64,000 nt of DNA from Maribacter cobaltidurans (GTDB lineage Bacteria > Bacteroidota > Bacteroidia > Flavobacteriales > Flavobacteriaceae). Made by a program: the position numbers and the translations under genes. A model generated the notes under the pieces. It saw only the letters and a program-made list of their open reading frames with translations, was not told where the DNA came from and did not search any database. This document shows positions 7,488-16,422 of this stretch, one piece after another; the stretch's first letter is position 1, and each line of letters starts with the position of its first letter. The DNA is taken from positions 3,959,001-4,023,000 of the forward strand of contig NZ_CP022957.1 of assembly GCF_002269385.1 (NCBI RefSeq), read 5' to 3'.

Positions 7488-9389
7488 ATGTACAAAAATT
7501 TGGTAAACTTTGGTGCCATGGCCTTGCTATGCACTAATGCGATTGCCCAAGAGGGGCAATCTTTAGACTCCGTCAAGGACGAAAAACAGGATTCTTTTCA
7601 ACTTCAGCAATTGGATGAAGTGATAGTGAGTGACTCCCGTTTTTCCTTAAAACGAGAAAACTCAGGAAAAACAGTCATTAAAATTTCAGCAAAAGAACTG
7701 GAAAGAAATCAAGGCCGTACCCTGGCCGAAATTATTAACACGAAAAGTGGGCTCGAAATCAATGGTAGCCGAAGTTATGCGGGGCAAAATATTTCCGTGT
7801 TCGCTCGGGGAGGTAACAATCGTCAAGTTTTGGTGATCATAGACGGTATTCAAGTTTCGGATCCTTCAAATGTAAATGCAGAGTATGATCTACGTTTGTT
7901 GAACATTGCCCAGATCGAGACCATTGAGATTATAAAAGGGGCTTCCAGTACACTGTATGGTAATTCTGCCGCGACCGCAGTAATCAATATTATCACAAAA
8001 AAAGCGAAAGCTGACGGTTTGGCTTTGGAAGCTATTTCCAATTGGGGAACGAACCAGTCCCAAGATGACCAAAACTATTCTATATCGGATATTTCCAATA
8101 ATGTTACCGTTACGGGAAAAAAGAATGGCCTTACCTTTTTGGCCTCTGGGGGAAATCAGTTTACGGACGGTCTTTCAGCGGCCATTGGTGAAGAGGAGGA
8201 TGCATTTTCCAGAATTGACGGGAACCTGAAGTTAGGCTATAAATTTTCCAAACGATTTAATATGGAAGCCTTGGCCTTTTATAACAAATTGAATTCCGAT
8301 TATGATAACGGCTTTCCAATTTCCGATGCTGATTTTCATTTTAAAAGTGAACAATCCCGTTTTGGCCTTACCAATACGTATTCCTATAAAAACGGGTCGG
8401 TACACCTTAATACCGCTTTTAACCAGATAACCAGGGATTTTCTTTCAAACGCTCCAAGCTTCTATGATTCTGAATCCTTTGTATTGGATGTTTTCAATAA
8501 GTATGCAATCAACGAGACTATTTATACTATTGTAGGTCTAAACGTTGTAAACGGAAGGACTTTATTTACCGAAACAAGGGATGCCAACAATGTAGATCCT
8601 TACCTCAATTTTGTTTATGTGAGCGATTTTGGACTTAACATAAATGCAGGATCCCGTTGGAACAACCATAGCGAATATGGTAGCAACTGGATTTATAATT
8701 TTAATCCGTCCTATAGGATTAAGGTCAATAAGGGATACCTGAAATTGTTCGGTTCCTATGCTATTTCCTATGTAGCTCCCAATCTTTCACAGCTTTATGG
8801 TCCATTTGGGGCAAATCCAGATTTGCAACCGGAAGAAGATACAACTGTGGAAGGCGGTCTGGAGTTTCAATTTTCAGATAGGTTAAGGTTCAGTGCGGTC
8901 TATTTTGATAGAAAGGAAGAAAATAGAATAAATTATGTAACCATTGACCCCGATACTTTTGAAAGCCAATATAGAAACATTAGCGATGAGGTTACACTTT
9001 CAGGAGTTGAGGTGGAACTCAGGGCTATTCCAATCGATAATTTTGAGCTTACCGCAAACTATACCTTTACGGATTCCAAAAGTGGATTGGCCTTGCGAAT
9101 TCCAAAGAACAAGGTAAATGCGGGAATTTCATATCTGTTAAAAGAGACATCTTATTTTTCTTTAAGCTACCAATATGTTTCTGAGCGGTTGGATACCGAT
9201 TTTAATACATTTTCCAATGTGGATTTAGACTCTTTTGGACTATTGAATTTTTACTTTAAACAAGATATATGCGATCAATTCAGCATTTTTGCTTCGGTAG
9301 ACAACTTGTTGAATGAAGATTACGTTGAGATATTGAACTACACGACCAAAGGAAGAAACTTTAGGTTGGGTATGCGTTTAAGACTTTAG
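7488..9389 (+). CDS. btuB: TonB-dependent outer-membrane receptor for cobalamin, BtuB-like
   Basis: Outer-membrane beta-barrel receptor of 633 residues. It has a signal peptide (residues 1-20, ending AIAQ), a TonB-box-like LDEVIVSDS near residue 43, and a plug domain (about 55-165) with IINTKSGLEI, GGNNRQVLVIIDG and KGASSTLYG blocks. The barrel fills the rest, with the usual C-terminal strand signature NLLNEDYVEI...GRNFRLG. It ends in Leu rather than the common aromatic residue. The cobalamin riboswitch directly upstream supports B12 as substrate, working with the divergent btuFCD importer. It ends at a bidirectional terminator shared with the S41 peptidase gene. Confidence 0.9.
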   Translation: MYKNLVNFGAMALLCTNAIAQEGQSLDSVKDEKQDSFQLQQLDEVIVSDSRFSLKRENSGKTVIKISAKELERNQGRTLAEIINTKSGLEINGSRSYAGQNISVFARGGNNRQVLVIIDGIQVSDPSNVNAEYDLRLLNIAQIETIEIIKGASSTLYGNSAATAVINIITKKAKADGLALEAISNWGTNQSQDDQNYSISDISNNVTVTGKKNGLTFLASGGNQFTDGLSAAIGEEEDAFSRIDGNLKLGYKFSKRFNMEALAFYNKLNSDYDNGFPISDADFHFKSEQSRFGLTNTYSYKNGSVHLNTAFNQITRDFLSNAPSFYDSESFVLDVFNKYAINETIYTIVGLNVVNGRTLFTETRDANNVDPYLNFVYVSDFGLNINAGSRWNNHSEYGSNWIYNFNPSYRIKVNKGYLKLFGSYAISYVAPNLSQLYGPFGANPDLQPEEDTTVEGGLEFQFSDRLRFSAVYFDRKEENRINYVTIDPDTFESQYRNISDEVTLSGVEVELRAIPIDNFELTANYTFTDSKSGLALRIPKNKVNAGISYLLKETSYFSLSYQYVSERLDTDFNTFSNVDLDSFGLLNFYFKQDICDQFSIFASVDNLLNEDYVEILNYTTKGRNFRLGMRLRL

Positions 9390-9393
9390 GAGT

Positions 9394-9426
9394 AAAAAAA
9401 GGCGACCAGATAGGTCGCCTTTTTTA
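9394..9426. terminator. Bidirectional terminator between btuB and S41 gene
   Basis: A hairpin AGGCGACC...GGTCGCCT with an A run before and a T run after, so it works as an intrinsic terminator for both convergent genes. Confidence 0.85.
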
Positions 9427-9438
9427 TAATGTTATATT

Positions 9439-10905
9439 TTATTGGAGTGATAGCTCCATATCGTATACGGTATCGTCTATCATTTTATCCTTAAATGGAC
9501 CAAACATTTTAGAACTTGAAAGAATCTCGATAGGATTTTCAACCGTAAAACTTCTTTTTCCCGTTACACCTGTAATTTCTTGTATGGCCCTGGCCAATAA
9601 AGGTTCATTTAAATCCCCTAAAATTCCAAGATTACCGTAATCTTCCTTCAATGTGATATCAGGAACCAATCCGTCCGTGTATTCATAAAATCCGTCTGCA
9701 TTTTCATTTCTTCCCAACAAAGGCTGTATGGCCCATTGGTTATTTGACTTTATTTTGTTGACTCTTGTGGGTGTATATAGATAGGAATTTTCCCTATCGT
9801 CCACAAGTGTGGTGGAAAATTCGTTTTTTCCACGGGTAACATCCCCAATTTGAATTACATCTATATAGGGTTCCAGACTATTAATAAGCAGTTCACTTGC
9901 TGATGCGGAACTTCCCGTAGTTAATACGTACAGCTTAGTCAAACCCAATGGGTCTATGGTATTGCTACCGACTCTATCCGTAAAATATACTTCTAATTGG
10001 CTTTCCGTTAACTGGTCCTGTATTTTATCGTTATACCGCTTTTTAAGGAATAAATTATCCGTGTTGGTATCATAGATCATACTGGCCAAAGCACGTGTGG
10101 TATTTACGGACCCACCGGGATTGTAACGTAAATCCACTATCAACTCTGTTATACCCAAGTTTTTTAGTCCCAAAATAGCCTCATAGAGGTCATCATCGTA
10201 CTCGTTCGTGAATTGATTGTACATCAAATATCCAATAGTAATACCATTGATTTCAAATGATTTAGAGATAAAAACTGGATTTTCCGCAAGTGCTGCCTCC
10301 TTGGTAAGGCTCACCTCCCTGTCATTTTGTACCACGTCCCCGTTGGAAAAGTCTGCCATGTTCAAAACATATGTATTGTTTTCGCCGAACAATAAATCCA
10401 CATAATTATTTATGGTCAGGGTAACTCCGTTGACACCTGTAAACAGGTCTCCACGTTCAATATCTTTAGTCGCCGCATCGGAGTTGGGAATAATGTACCT
10501 TACATATCCAAACACTTCCGTGCTATTCGCTTTTTGGACCAAACCGAATTCAAGACCGTTACTCCTGGAAATACCTGCCAAAGAGTTGGTCAATTCCCTA
10601 TAATCTGAATTATAGAAGCTAAATCTATCTTGGATATACAATAATTTATTATCAAAGAAAGCACCAGGGTCTTCTTCTGATTGCAAAAACTCCGTGTAGC
10701 TTTCAGAATCCGTAAAACGGTCATCTGCCAAATCTTTTACGTCGGATTGCCAGAAATACCAGAAATTCATCGCCTTCCACATAAAATCCTGTACAGGTAC
10801 GTTGGCTGAGGGTAGCGGGGCTATTGTTTTTGGTACAGATAATTCCTCGTCCTTGGAACAGGAAACAACTACCAATGCTAATGTAAGGGCTAATATTTTT
10901 CTCAT
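9439..10905 (-). CDS. S41 family C-terminal processing peptidase, lipoprotein
   Basis: A 488-residue secreted serine protease with a lipoprotein signal peptide (VVSC near residue 16). After a helical N-terminal domain with a tryptophan-rich stretch (MWKAMNFWYFW) comes a PDZ-like region (about 115-190) and the S41 core (about 215-400). The catalytic Ser lies in SASASELL near residue 332 and the Lys in TRGKNEF near 360, giving the Ser-Lys dyad of this family. It is paralogous to the next gene upstream, 27 bases away, and the two are probably one operon. The substrate is unknown; a role in envelope protein processing is an inference from the family. Confidence 0.85.
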   Translation of the reverse strand: MRKILALTLALVVVSCSKDEELSVPKTIAPLPSANVPVQDFMWKAMNFWYFWQSDVKDLADDRFTDSESYTEFLQSEEDPGAFFDNKLLYIQDRFSFYNSDYRELTNSLAGISRSNGLEFGLVQKANSTEVFGYVRYIIPNSDAATKDIERGDLFTGVNGVTLTINNYVDLLFGENNTYVLNMADFSNGDVVQNDREVSLTKEAALAENPVFISKSFEINGITIGYLMYNQFTNEYDDDLYEAILGLKNLGITELIVDLRYNPGGSVNTTRALASMIYDTNTDNLFLKKRYNDKIQDQLTESQLEVYFTDRVGSNTIDPLGLTKLYVLTTGSSASASELLINSLEPYIDVIQIGDVTRGKNEFSTTLVDDRENSYLYTPTRVNKIKSNNQWAIQPLLGRNENADGFYEYTDGLVPDITLKEDYGNLGILGDLNEPLLARAIQEITGVTGKRSFTVENPIEILSSSKMFGPFKDKMIDDTVYDMELSLQ

Positions 10906-10932
10906 AGTAGGTATAACTTGTAACGTCTAAAT

Positions 10933-12462
10933 TTATTTTATTAGATCGTAGCGTGTAATTTCCCTGAAAGGTTTCATTCTATTTGAACTTGTTATAGTTT
11001 TTATTTGGTAGTTATCAGGTATGTCAATTTGTAATGATTTCGCACTGATACCTGTAATTTGCTCTATGGCCAAATCCAATAGTGGCTCTCCTGGCTCCCC
11101 TAATTGCCCAAGGTTGCCCAGACTTTCATTTAAGGGAAAATCGGGCTCAAGCCCATTGGTGAATTCACCGAAGCCGTCTGCATTCACGTTGGTGCCTACT
11201 AACGGCTGCATAGCATATTTATGTCTTGGGTTTGAATTTTCAACCGTGTTAAATTCCCCCCCGAGTACTATGTAAGGAACAGGAAAAGGCGGCTGGCCTG
11301 TTTGTTCTATAGCTTGTACTGGATTATCCACTAAAGTAACAGAAAACTCATTTTTTCCTCTTGTAACTCCTCCAACATGAAATACGTCAATGTAGGGACT
11401 TAGACTATTTATTGTCAGTTCACTGGCAGAAGCGCTATCATCTGTGGCGATAATATAAACGGAATTGAGGTTTAGGCTATTTATAGGATCACCATCAATA
11501 GCATCCACAAAATTATTGTCCTGCCCCAAATATGGCTGCCATTTTGCGTTCCATTGCTCCCTCGAAAAAAGTTCACCATTAAATTGCCCGGTAATCATAC
11601 TGGACAATCTAGTTGCAGATAGCACAGAACCACCTAAGTTATATCTTAAGTCCAGGATAAGTTCTGTAACACCACTATTTTTTAACTCTGCAAAAGCGGT
11701 ATTTAAATCATTGTCAAAATTAGCAGTGAAGCTGTTGTACATGACATACCCAATCTTGGTTCCATTTATTTCCAAAATCTTTGAAATATGAATGGGATTT
11801 TCGATAATCTCCGTTTTTATAAGTTCAATGTTTACTCCGTTGGACACAAGACCACTTTCGGTAAGTTCTGCAAAGTTTAGAGTAAAAACATCCGGATTTA
11901 ACAGGTCCAAATTACTGGATACAATATTTCCTTCTTCATCTGTTTCGGCAATAAGTTCTACTCCATTGACGGCATAAAATATATCTCCTCTCTTTATATT
12001 TTTATCCGCTCCATCGGAACCATTTATTACGTATCTTACCACTCCTACTACTTTATTTCCTCCCTCCGGAGGTCTAGTAAGTACATATTCAACACCGTTG
12101 GTGGTATAGACACCAGCGAAGGCATTGAAAAGAATATCATAATCATCAACAATTACACTGAATCTATCCTTTGGGGACTGGAGGGTTTGAAAAAGTCCTC
12201 TAGGAGTTTGGAAACCATTTAAAAAAGTATAATAATCGTTAGTTGTGGCAAATCGGTCATCCCCTAACTCCAAAACTTCATCCTGCCATAAGTACCAGCT
12301 GTTTAAGGCACTCCATACAAAATCATTTACCTCACTCTTAAGCTGTACGTCTTCTTCAACGATTTCCTCCTGTTCTTCTTCCACAATTGGGGTGTCGTCA
12401 TTCTTGTTGCAGGATTGGGTGATGGTTCCAATAAAAAGGAATAAAAGCAAATATTTTTTCAT
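10933..12462 (-). CDS. S41 family C-terminal processing peptidase, lipoprotein (paralogue)
   Basis: A 509-residue lipoprotein protease (lipobox TQSC near residue 18), with an acidic linker of Glu/Asp after the anchor. Architecture matches the downstream copy: N-terminal helical domain with WSALNSWYLWQ, PDZ-like part, then the S41 core with Ser in SASASELT near residue 342 and Lys in TRGKNEF near 368. A proline-rich insertion (GQPPFPVPY) follows the Lys and is absent from the other copy. The pair arose by tandem duplication with clear divergence. It is divergent from the ECF sigma factor gene across a 210-base intergenic region. Confidence 0.85.
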   Translation of the reverse strand: MKKYLLLFLFIGTITQSCNKNDDTPIVEEEQEEIVEEDVQLKSEVNDFVWSALNSWYLWQDEVLELGDDRFATTNDYYTFLNGFQTPRGLFQTLQSPKDRFSVIVDDYDILFNAFAGVYTTNGVEYVLTRPPEGGNKVVGVVRYVINGSDGADKNIKRGDIFYAVNGVELIAETDEEGNIVSSNLDLLNPDVFTLNFAELTESGLVSNGVNIELIKTEIIENPIHISKILEINGTKIGYVMYNSFTANFDNDLNTAFAELKNSGVTELILDLRYNLGGSVLSATRLSSMITGQFNGELFSREQWNAKWQPYLGQDNNFVDAIDGDPINSLNLNSVYIIATDDSASASELTINSLSPYIDVFHVGGVTRGKNEFSVTLVDNPVQAIEQTGQPPFPVPYIVLGGEFNTVENSNPRHKYAMQPLVGTNVNADGFGEFTNGLEPDFPLNESLGNLGQLGEPGEPLLDLAIEQITGISAKSLQIDIPDNYQIKTITSSNRMKPFREITRYDLIK

Positions 12463-12602
12463 AGCTAATTTTTAATCATCCCCTCTACAATTACCATACC
12501 AACCATTGAAATACAGGGGATGTAGGTTTTTCTTTTAGTTACGTAATAAACTAATATTTAGATGTTAAATTTACTTACACCGAATTGAATAAAAAATTAA
12601 TT

Positions 12603-12627
12603 GTAACAAAATTCGTTGAATATCGTC
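12603..12627 (+). promoter_or_regulatory. Possible ECF-type promoter of the sigma factor operon
   Basis: GTAAC at 12603-12607 and CGTC at 12624-12627, separated by 16 bases, resemble the -35 (GAAC/TAAC core) and -10 (CGTC) parts of ECF sigma promoters. Transcription would start about 40 bases before the sigma gene, as expected if it drives its own expression. Short motifs in AT-rich DNA can occur by chance. Confidence 0.35.
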
Positions 12628-12672
12628 TTCCTTATATAAACCCCTAATAAGGTTTCAACAACTAAACCAGAA

Positions 12673-13185
12673 ATGAATCAAGCTGAATTTTTAAATGTGG
12701 TATTGCCCTTTAAGGATAAGTTGTACCGATTGGCCAAACGGCTTTTGGTTTCCAACGAAGAGGCCGAGGATGCTACTCAAGAGATTTTGCTGAAATTATG
12801 GTCCAAGAAAAAGGCGATGGAATCTTATAATAATGTAGAAGCATTTGCCATGACCATGACCAAGAACTTTTGCCTGGACCGATTAAAATCCAAACAGGCG
12901 AGCAATTTAAAATTGGTCCACAGTAATTATGGGGATGAAGGGAGTTCATCCCTTCAAAAACAAGTGGAGGCCAAGGACAGCATCGATTGGGTAGAAAAAA
13001 TAATGGATGAACTGCCGGAACAACAAAAAATGGTTCTGCAATTGCGTGATGTGGAACAGTATGAATATGAGGAAATAGAAGAGCTTTTGGGAATGAAGCC
13101 CACCGCCATTCGTGTGGCACTTTCCAGAGCGAGAAAAACAGTTAGAGAAAAATTAATGCAAAAACATAGTTATGGAATTGGATAA
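12673..13185 (+). CDS. RNA polymerase sigma factor, ECF subfamily
   Basis: A 170-residue sigma-70 family protein with region 2 (about residues 10-75; EEAEDATQEILLKLW is the core-binding and -10 recognition helix area) and region 4 (about 110-165; LPEQQKMVLQLRDVE followed by a helix-turn-helix ending ALSRARKTVREKL). There is no region 1 or 3, as in ECF factors. The next gene overlaps by 14 bases and encodes a membrane-anchored protein in the position of an anti-sigma factor, followed by three DUF4252 genes. The trigger and regulon are unknown. Confidence 0.92.
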   Translation: MNQAEFLNVVLPFKDKLYRLAKRLLVSNEEAEDATQEILLKLWSKKKAMESYNNVEAFAMTMTKNFCLDRLKSKQASNLKLVHSNYGDEGSSSLQKQVEAKDSIDWVEKIMDELPEQQKMVLQLRDVEQYEYEEIEELLGMKPTAIRVALSRARKTVREKLMQKHSYGIG

Positions 13186-13606
13186 AATTGAAAAATTACT
13201 GGAAAAGTATTTTGATGCGACCACCACGGTTGCAGAAGAAGAAATACTAAGGGAATATTTTTCAAATGAAAATATACCGGCTCATCTTGAACAATATGCT
13301 CCTATGTTTCAATACTTTTCCTTTGCCAAGGAGGAACGTTTTACGAAACAACTTCCTTTAAAAACCAGAAATACTTTTTATAAATGGGCATCTGTTGCGG
13401 CCGTGGCTGTATTTATGATAGGATTTTATTTTTACGATCCAAGTCCCGAGCCCGTTTCTTTGGCGGATCAATATACTGAAGAGGAGATTGCATCTGCACA
13501 GGAAGCCTTGGCCTTATTGGCAATGAACTTTAACAAGGGTACAGAACAGTTGTACCACTTGGAAGAATTTGAAAGGAATACCAATAAATTTTTGACAAAG
13601 GAATAG
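13172..13606 (+). CDS. Membrane-anchored protein, probable anti-sigma partner
   Basis: A 144-residue protein with a cytoplasmic N-terminal part (residues 1-70), one membrane segment (about 74-90, WASVAAVAVFMIGFYF) and a short outer C-terminal part. It overlaps the sigma gene by 14 bases, so the two are translationally coupled. This topology and position fit an anti-sigma factor, although I see no zinc-binding HXXXCXXC motif, so it would not be a ZAS-type anti-sigma. The identification is by context. Confidence 0.65.
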   Translation: MELDKIEKLLEKYFDATTTVAEEEILREYFSNENIPAHLEQYAPMFQYFSFAKEERFTKQLPLKTRNTFYKWASVAAVAVFMIGFYFYDPSPEPVSLADQYTEEEIASAQEALALLAMNFNKGTEQLYHLEEFERNTNKFLTKE

Positions 13607-13681
13607 AAACACTCAAATTGAACCGAAATTTTAACCCTTTAGGTTTTAAGTCTTAATTAAAAAATGATAAAACAAAAAAAT

Positions 13682-14236
13682 ATGAAAAAGCTATTAATTA
13701 TATGTGTCATGGCCCTAGCGCCCTTTGTATCCAAAGCACAGGATATTTTTGACAAGTACGAGGACAACGATAAGGTAACTTTTGTGGCCATGCAGCCCAA
13801 AATGTTCCAAATGTTAGGAAAAATGAGTGTGAACTCAGATGATCCGGAAGCCAAGGAGTTCTTTGAATTGGTAAATTCCATTACCAGCTTTAAAGTTATC
13901 ACTACCGATGATGCTTCAATATCCAAGGACGTGAACAGTTGGGTATCCAATAGATTAAAAAGTTCTTCTTTTGAAGAATTAATGAGGGTAAGGGACGGTG
14001 ATAGCAATGTGAAGTTCTATGTAAAGGAAGGAAAAGACGACGACCACGTAAAGGAGCTATTGATGTTCGTTACCGGAATTAAAGAAATGGATATAGACAT
14101 CAACGGTAGAAAATTGGAAACAGTTTTACTTTCTCTTACGGGAGACATTAATTTAAGATCGGTCTCAAAACTTACCGATAAAATGGACTTACCAGGTGGA
14201 GATCAACTTGGTAAGGCAAGCAAAAAAAGTAATTAA
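13682..14236 (+). CDS. DUF4252 domain protein, secreted
   Basis: A 184-residue exported protein from the ATG at 13682; an earlier ATG at 13664 would add six residues before the signal peptide and is less likely. The signal peptide covers about residues 1-19 (ending SKAQ). The rest is one DUF4252 domain of unknown function, opening with DIFDKYEDND and containing KFYVKEGKDDDHVKELLMFV and GRKLETVLLSLTG. It is closely similar to the next gene, evidently a tandem duplicate. Confidence 0.8.
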   Translation: MKKLLIICVMALAPFVSKAQDIFDKYEDNDKVTFVAMQPKMFQMLGKMSVNSDDPEAKEFFELVNSITSFKVITTDDASISKDVNSWVSNRLKSSSFEELMRVRDGDSNVKFYVKEGKDDDHVKELLMFVTGIKEMDIDINGRKLETVLLSLTGDINLRSVSKLTDKMDLPGGDQLGKASKKSN

Positions 14237-14280
14237 TTAAAAATCAATAATTCATCATAAACAATCAAAAAACAACAATC

Positions 14281-14826
14281 ATGAGAAAATTAGCAGTAGT
14301 ATTATTAGCAGCCGTTTTACCTTCAATAGGCTTTTCACAGTCCATCTTTGACAAGTATGAGGATATGGACAATGTGGGGTCCGTAATCGTAAACAAAGGA
14401 ATGATAGACTTGGTTTCCAAAATAGGGGAATTTGATGATGACGAGGAAACAAGAGAGTTTGTTGAGGTAGCCAAAGGTCTACAAGGCGTAAAAGTATTTA
14501 TGACCGAGGACGAAGGGGTATCCATGGATATGTCCAAAACTGTAAAGCAATACCTAAAGAGTTCAAAATTGGAGGAACTGATGAGGGTAAAGGACAAGGA
14601 CGTCAATGTGAAATTTTATGTTAGAAACGGCAGGAATAAGGATCATGTAACGGAATTACTAATGTTCGTTTCGGGTATGGAAAATGTTGAAATTGGACAT
14701 AACGGGCGCAAACTAGAAACCGTATTGGTAAGTTTAACAGGAGATATAGACCTGAATAAGATTGGCTCTATAACCAATAAAATGGACCTTCCAAAAGACT
14801 TGAAGAAAGCAGGCGGAAGTAGATAA
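14281..14826 (+). CDS. DUF4252 domain protein, secreted (paralogue)
   Basis: An exported 181-residue protein; signal peptide about residues 1-19 (ending GFSQ), then a DUF4252 domain. The opening SIFDKYEDMDN and the blocks KDHVTELLMFVSG and GRKLETVLVSLTG match the preceding gene nearly position for position. Sitting 44 bases downstream in the sigma factor unit, it is probably an envelope protein made in response to whatever activates the ECF factor. Confidence 0.8.
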   Translation: MRKLAVVLLAAVLPSIGFSQSIFDKYEDMDNVGSVIVNKGMIDLVSKIGEFDDDEETREFVEVAKGLQGVKVFMTEDEGVSMDMSKTVKQYLKSSKLEELMRVKDKDVNVKFYVRNGRNKDHVTELLMFVSGMENVEIGHNGRKLETVLVSLTGDIDLNKIGSITNKMDLPKDLKKAGGSR

Positions 14827-14851
14827 CAAAATAAAAAAAATAGAAGAACAC

Positions 14852-14873
14852 AGGCGGACTTTTTGGTCCGCCT
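14852..14873 (+). terminator. Hairpin after second DUF4252 gene (terminator or attenuator)
   Basis: An 8-bp stem AGGCGGAC/GTCCGCCT with a T-rich loop. The following T tract is poor, so it may only partly terminate and could set the ratio between the upstream genes and the third DUF4252 gene. Confidence 0.5.
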
Positions 14874-14894
14874 ATACTTCTTAAAGAAAATGAT

Positions 14895-15428
14895 ATGAAA
14901 CTAAATAGTTTAGCAATCTTACTTGTACTTGTTTTAAGTGCCTGTTCTTCCAAACAGAGTTTACAGGAGTATTATATCGATAATACGGAGAATCCAAATT
15001 TCCTACATTTAGATGTGCCGACAAGCATATTGAATCTGGAAGAGGTAGATCTTACAGAAGTCCAAAGGACAGCTTTGTCATCCTTGAGAAAGTTAAACAT
15101 TCTTGCTTTTAAAAAGACCGAGGAAAACACTCCGGAGTATAAAGTTCAAAAGCAGCAGGTAAAGACAATTCTTTCCAATGACAATTATTCGGAACTAATA
15201 AAAATGAATACGGAATTTGGCCGTGCTACCGTTAAATATTTGGGCGATGATGACGCTATAGATGAGGTAATCATCTATGGGGACAATGACGATAAAGGAT
15301 TCGCCATAATTCGTGTCCTGGGTGATGATATGAACCCCGCTCATTTTGTTCAGCTATTGCAGGCCATTCAAAAATCAAACTTTAAAGGGGAAGGTCTTGG
15401 TGAACTCGGAGATTTTCTTAAAGGTTAA
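14895..15428 (+). CDS. DUF4252 domain lipoprotein
   Basis: The third DUF4252-type protein of the cluster, 177 residues, diverged from the first two. It has a lipoprotein signal peptide with lipobox LSAC near residue 17, so it is lipid-anchored rather than free. The domain is recognisable by length, by the helical middle part and by the C-terminal block with HFVQLLQAIQKSNFKGEG. It is separated from the preceding gene by the hairpin at 14852-14873, so its level may be lower than that of its paralogues. Function unknown. Confidence 0.7.
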   Translation: MKLNSLAILLVLVLSACSSKQSLQEYYIDNTENPNFLHLDVPTSILNLEEVDLTEVQRTALSSLRKLNILAFKKTEENTPEYKVQKQQVKTILSNDNYSELIKMNTEFGRATVKYLGDDDAIDEVIIYGDNDDKGFAIIRVLGDDMNPAHFVQLLQAIQKSNFKGEGLGELGDFLKG

Positions 15429-15446
15429 GGAATCTATTTTAAATGA

Positions 15447-15490
15447 AAAGAGTCCGGTCTAGGCATAGCTTAAACTGGACTTTACTTTTT
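15447..15490 (+). terminator. Terminator of the sigma/DUF4252 unit
   Basis: Stem AGTCCGGT/ACTGGACT (one G-U pair) with a 15-base loop, followed by TTTACTTTTT. Confidence 0.6.
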
Positions 15491-15585
15491 GTACCCCATG
15501 GTTACTAAAAAATAAATTGTGACCTTATGTGTATATTCGGGTCATATTAAAAGTAGAATATTAACCATTAAACCTGAAAACTAGT

Positions 15586-16389
15586 ATGGAAAATTTATCT
15601 ATGGATGCTATCATGGGTTATATAGAGACTTATGGAGTTCCAATTTTAACTGCAATCTTAACGTACATTATTGGATCGTGGATAATTAAAAAAATAATCA
15701 AGGCCTTAAGAAAGGTAATGGCCAAGGGTACCTACGACGAGTCCCTCCAAAAGTTCCTAATGAATTTGATTTCTTGGGCACTAAAGATATTTTTAGTCCT
15801 ATTGGTTATTTCCCAATTAGGAGTAGACGTTACTACATTTGCTGCGGTAATCGCAGCTGCCGGTTTGGCCGTTGGCCTGGCCTTACAGGGATCCTTATCC
15901 AATTTTGCGGGAGGGGTTCTTATTATGATTTTTAAACCTTATAAAATAGGGGATCTTATTGAGGCACAAGGTGTTTTGGGTTCCGTGAAGGAAATTGAAA
16001 TATTTACCACAAAACTTATAACACCTCAAAATAAGTTGGCAATCGTTCCAAATGGGGCTATGGCCAATGGGAATATCATCAACTTTACCGCCGAAGGTAA
16101 AATGCGTGTGGACACTGTAGTTGGGGTCGATTATGGTTCCGATATTAAAAAGACCAAAGAAGTCTTGTTGGAAATGCTAAAAGCAAACCCGAAGGTTTTA
16201 CAAGATCCGGCACCTTCCGTAAATGTTGAGGAATTGGCAGATAGTTCTGTAAATCTCGCGGTAAGGCCATATTGCAAACCAGAGGATTATTGGGATGTCT
16301 ATTTTGGTACTATCGAAGGCACTAAAGAAGCTCTGGATAAAGCAGGAATAGAGATTCCGTATCCGCACGAAGTACAGATTAACAAATAA
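15586..16389 (+). CDS. mscS: Small-conductance mechanosensitive channel (MscS family)
   Basis: A 267-residue inner-membrane channel that releases osmolytes on hypo-osmotic shock. Three membrane segments are visible (about residues 15-37, 58-80 and 86-112); the third is the Gly/Ala-rich pore helix (AAAGLAVGLALQGSLSNF). It is followed by the beta domain with FKPYKIGDLIE and a soluble alpha/beta C-terminal domain. The length and order are those of the basic MscS type. It is monocistronic, with a terminator shared with the convergent purB. Confidence 0.93.
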   Translation: MENLSMDAIMGYIETYGVPILTAILTYIIGSWIIKKIIKALRKVMAKGTYDESLQKFLMNLISWALKIFLVLLVISQLGVDVTTFAAVIAAAGLAVGLALQGSLSNFAGGVLIMIFKPYKIGDLIEAQGVLGSVKEIEIFTTKLITPQNKLAIVPNGAMANGNIINFTAEGKMRVDTVVGVDYGSDIKKTKEVLLEMLKANPKVLQDPAPSVNVEELADSSVNLAVRPYCKPEDYWDVYFGTIEGTKEALDKAGIEIPYPHEVQINK

Positions 16390-16390
16390 G

Positions 16391-16420
16391 AAAAAGGGCC
16401 GATTGATATCGGCCTTTTTG
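16391..16420. terminator. Bidirectional terminator between mscS and purB
   Basis: Hairpin AAAAAGGCCGAT-like stem (AGGGCCGAT...ATCGGCCTTTTT) with T runs in both directions. Confidence 0.85.
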
Positions 16421-16422
16421 TT

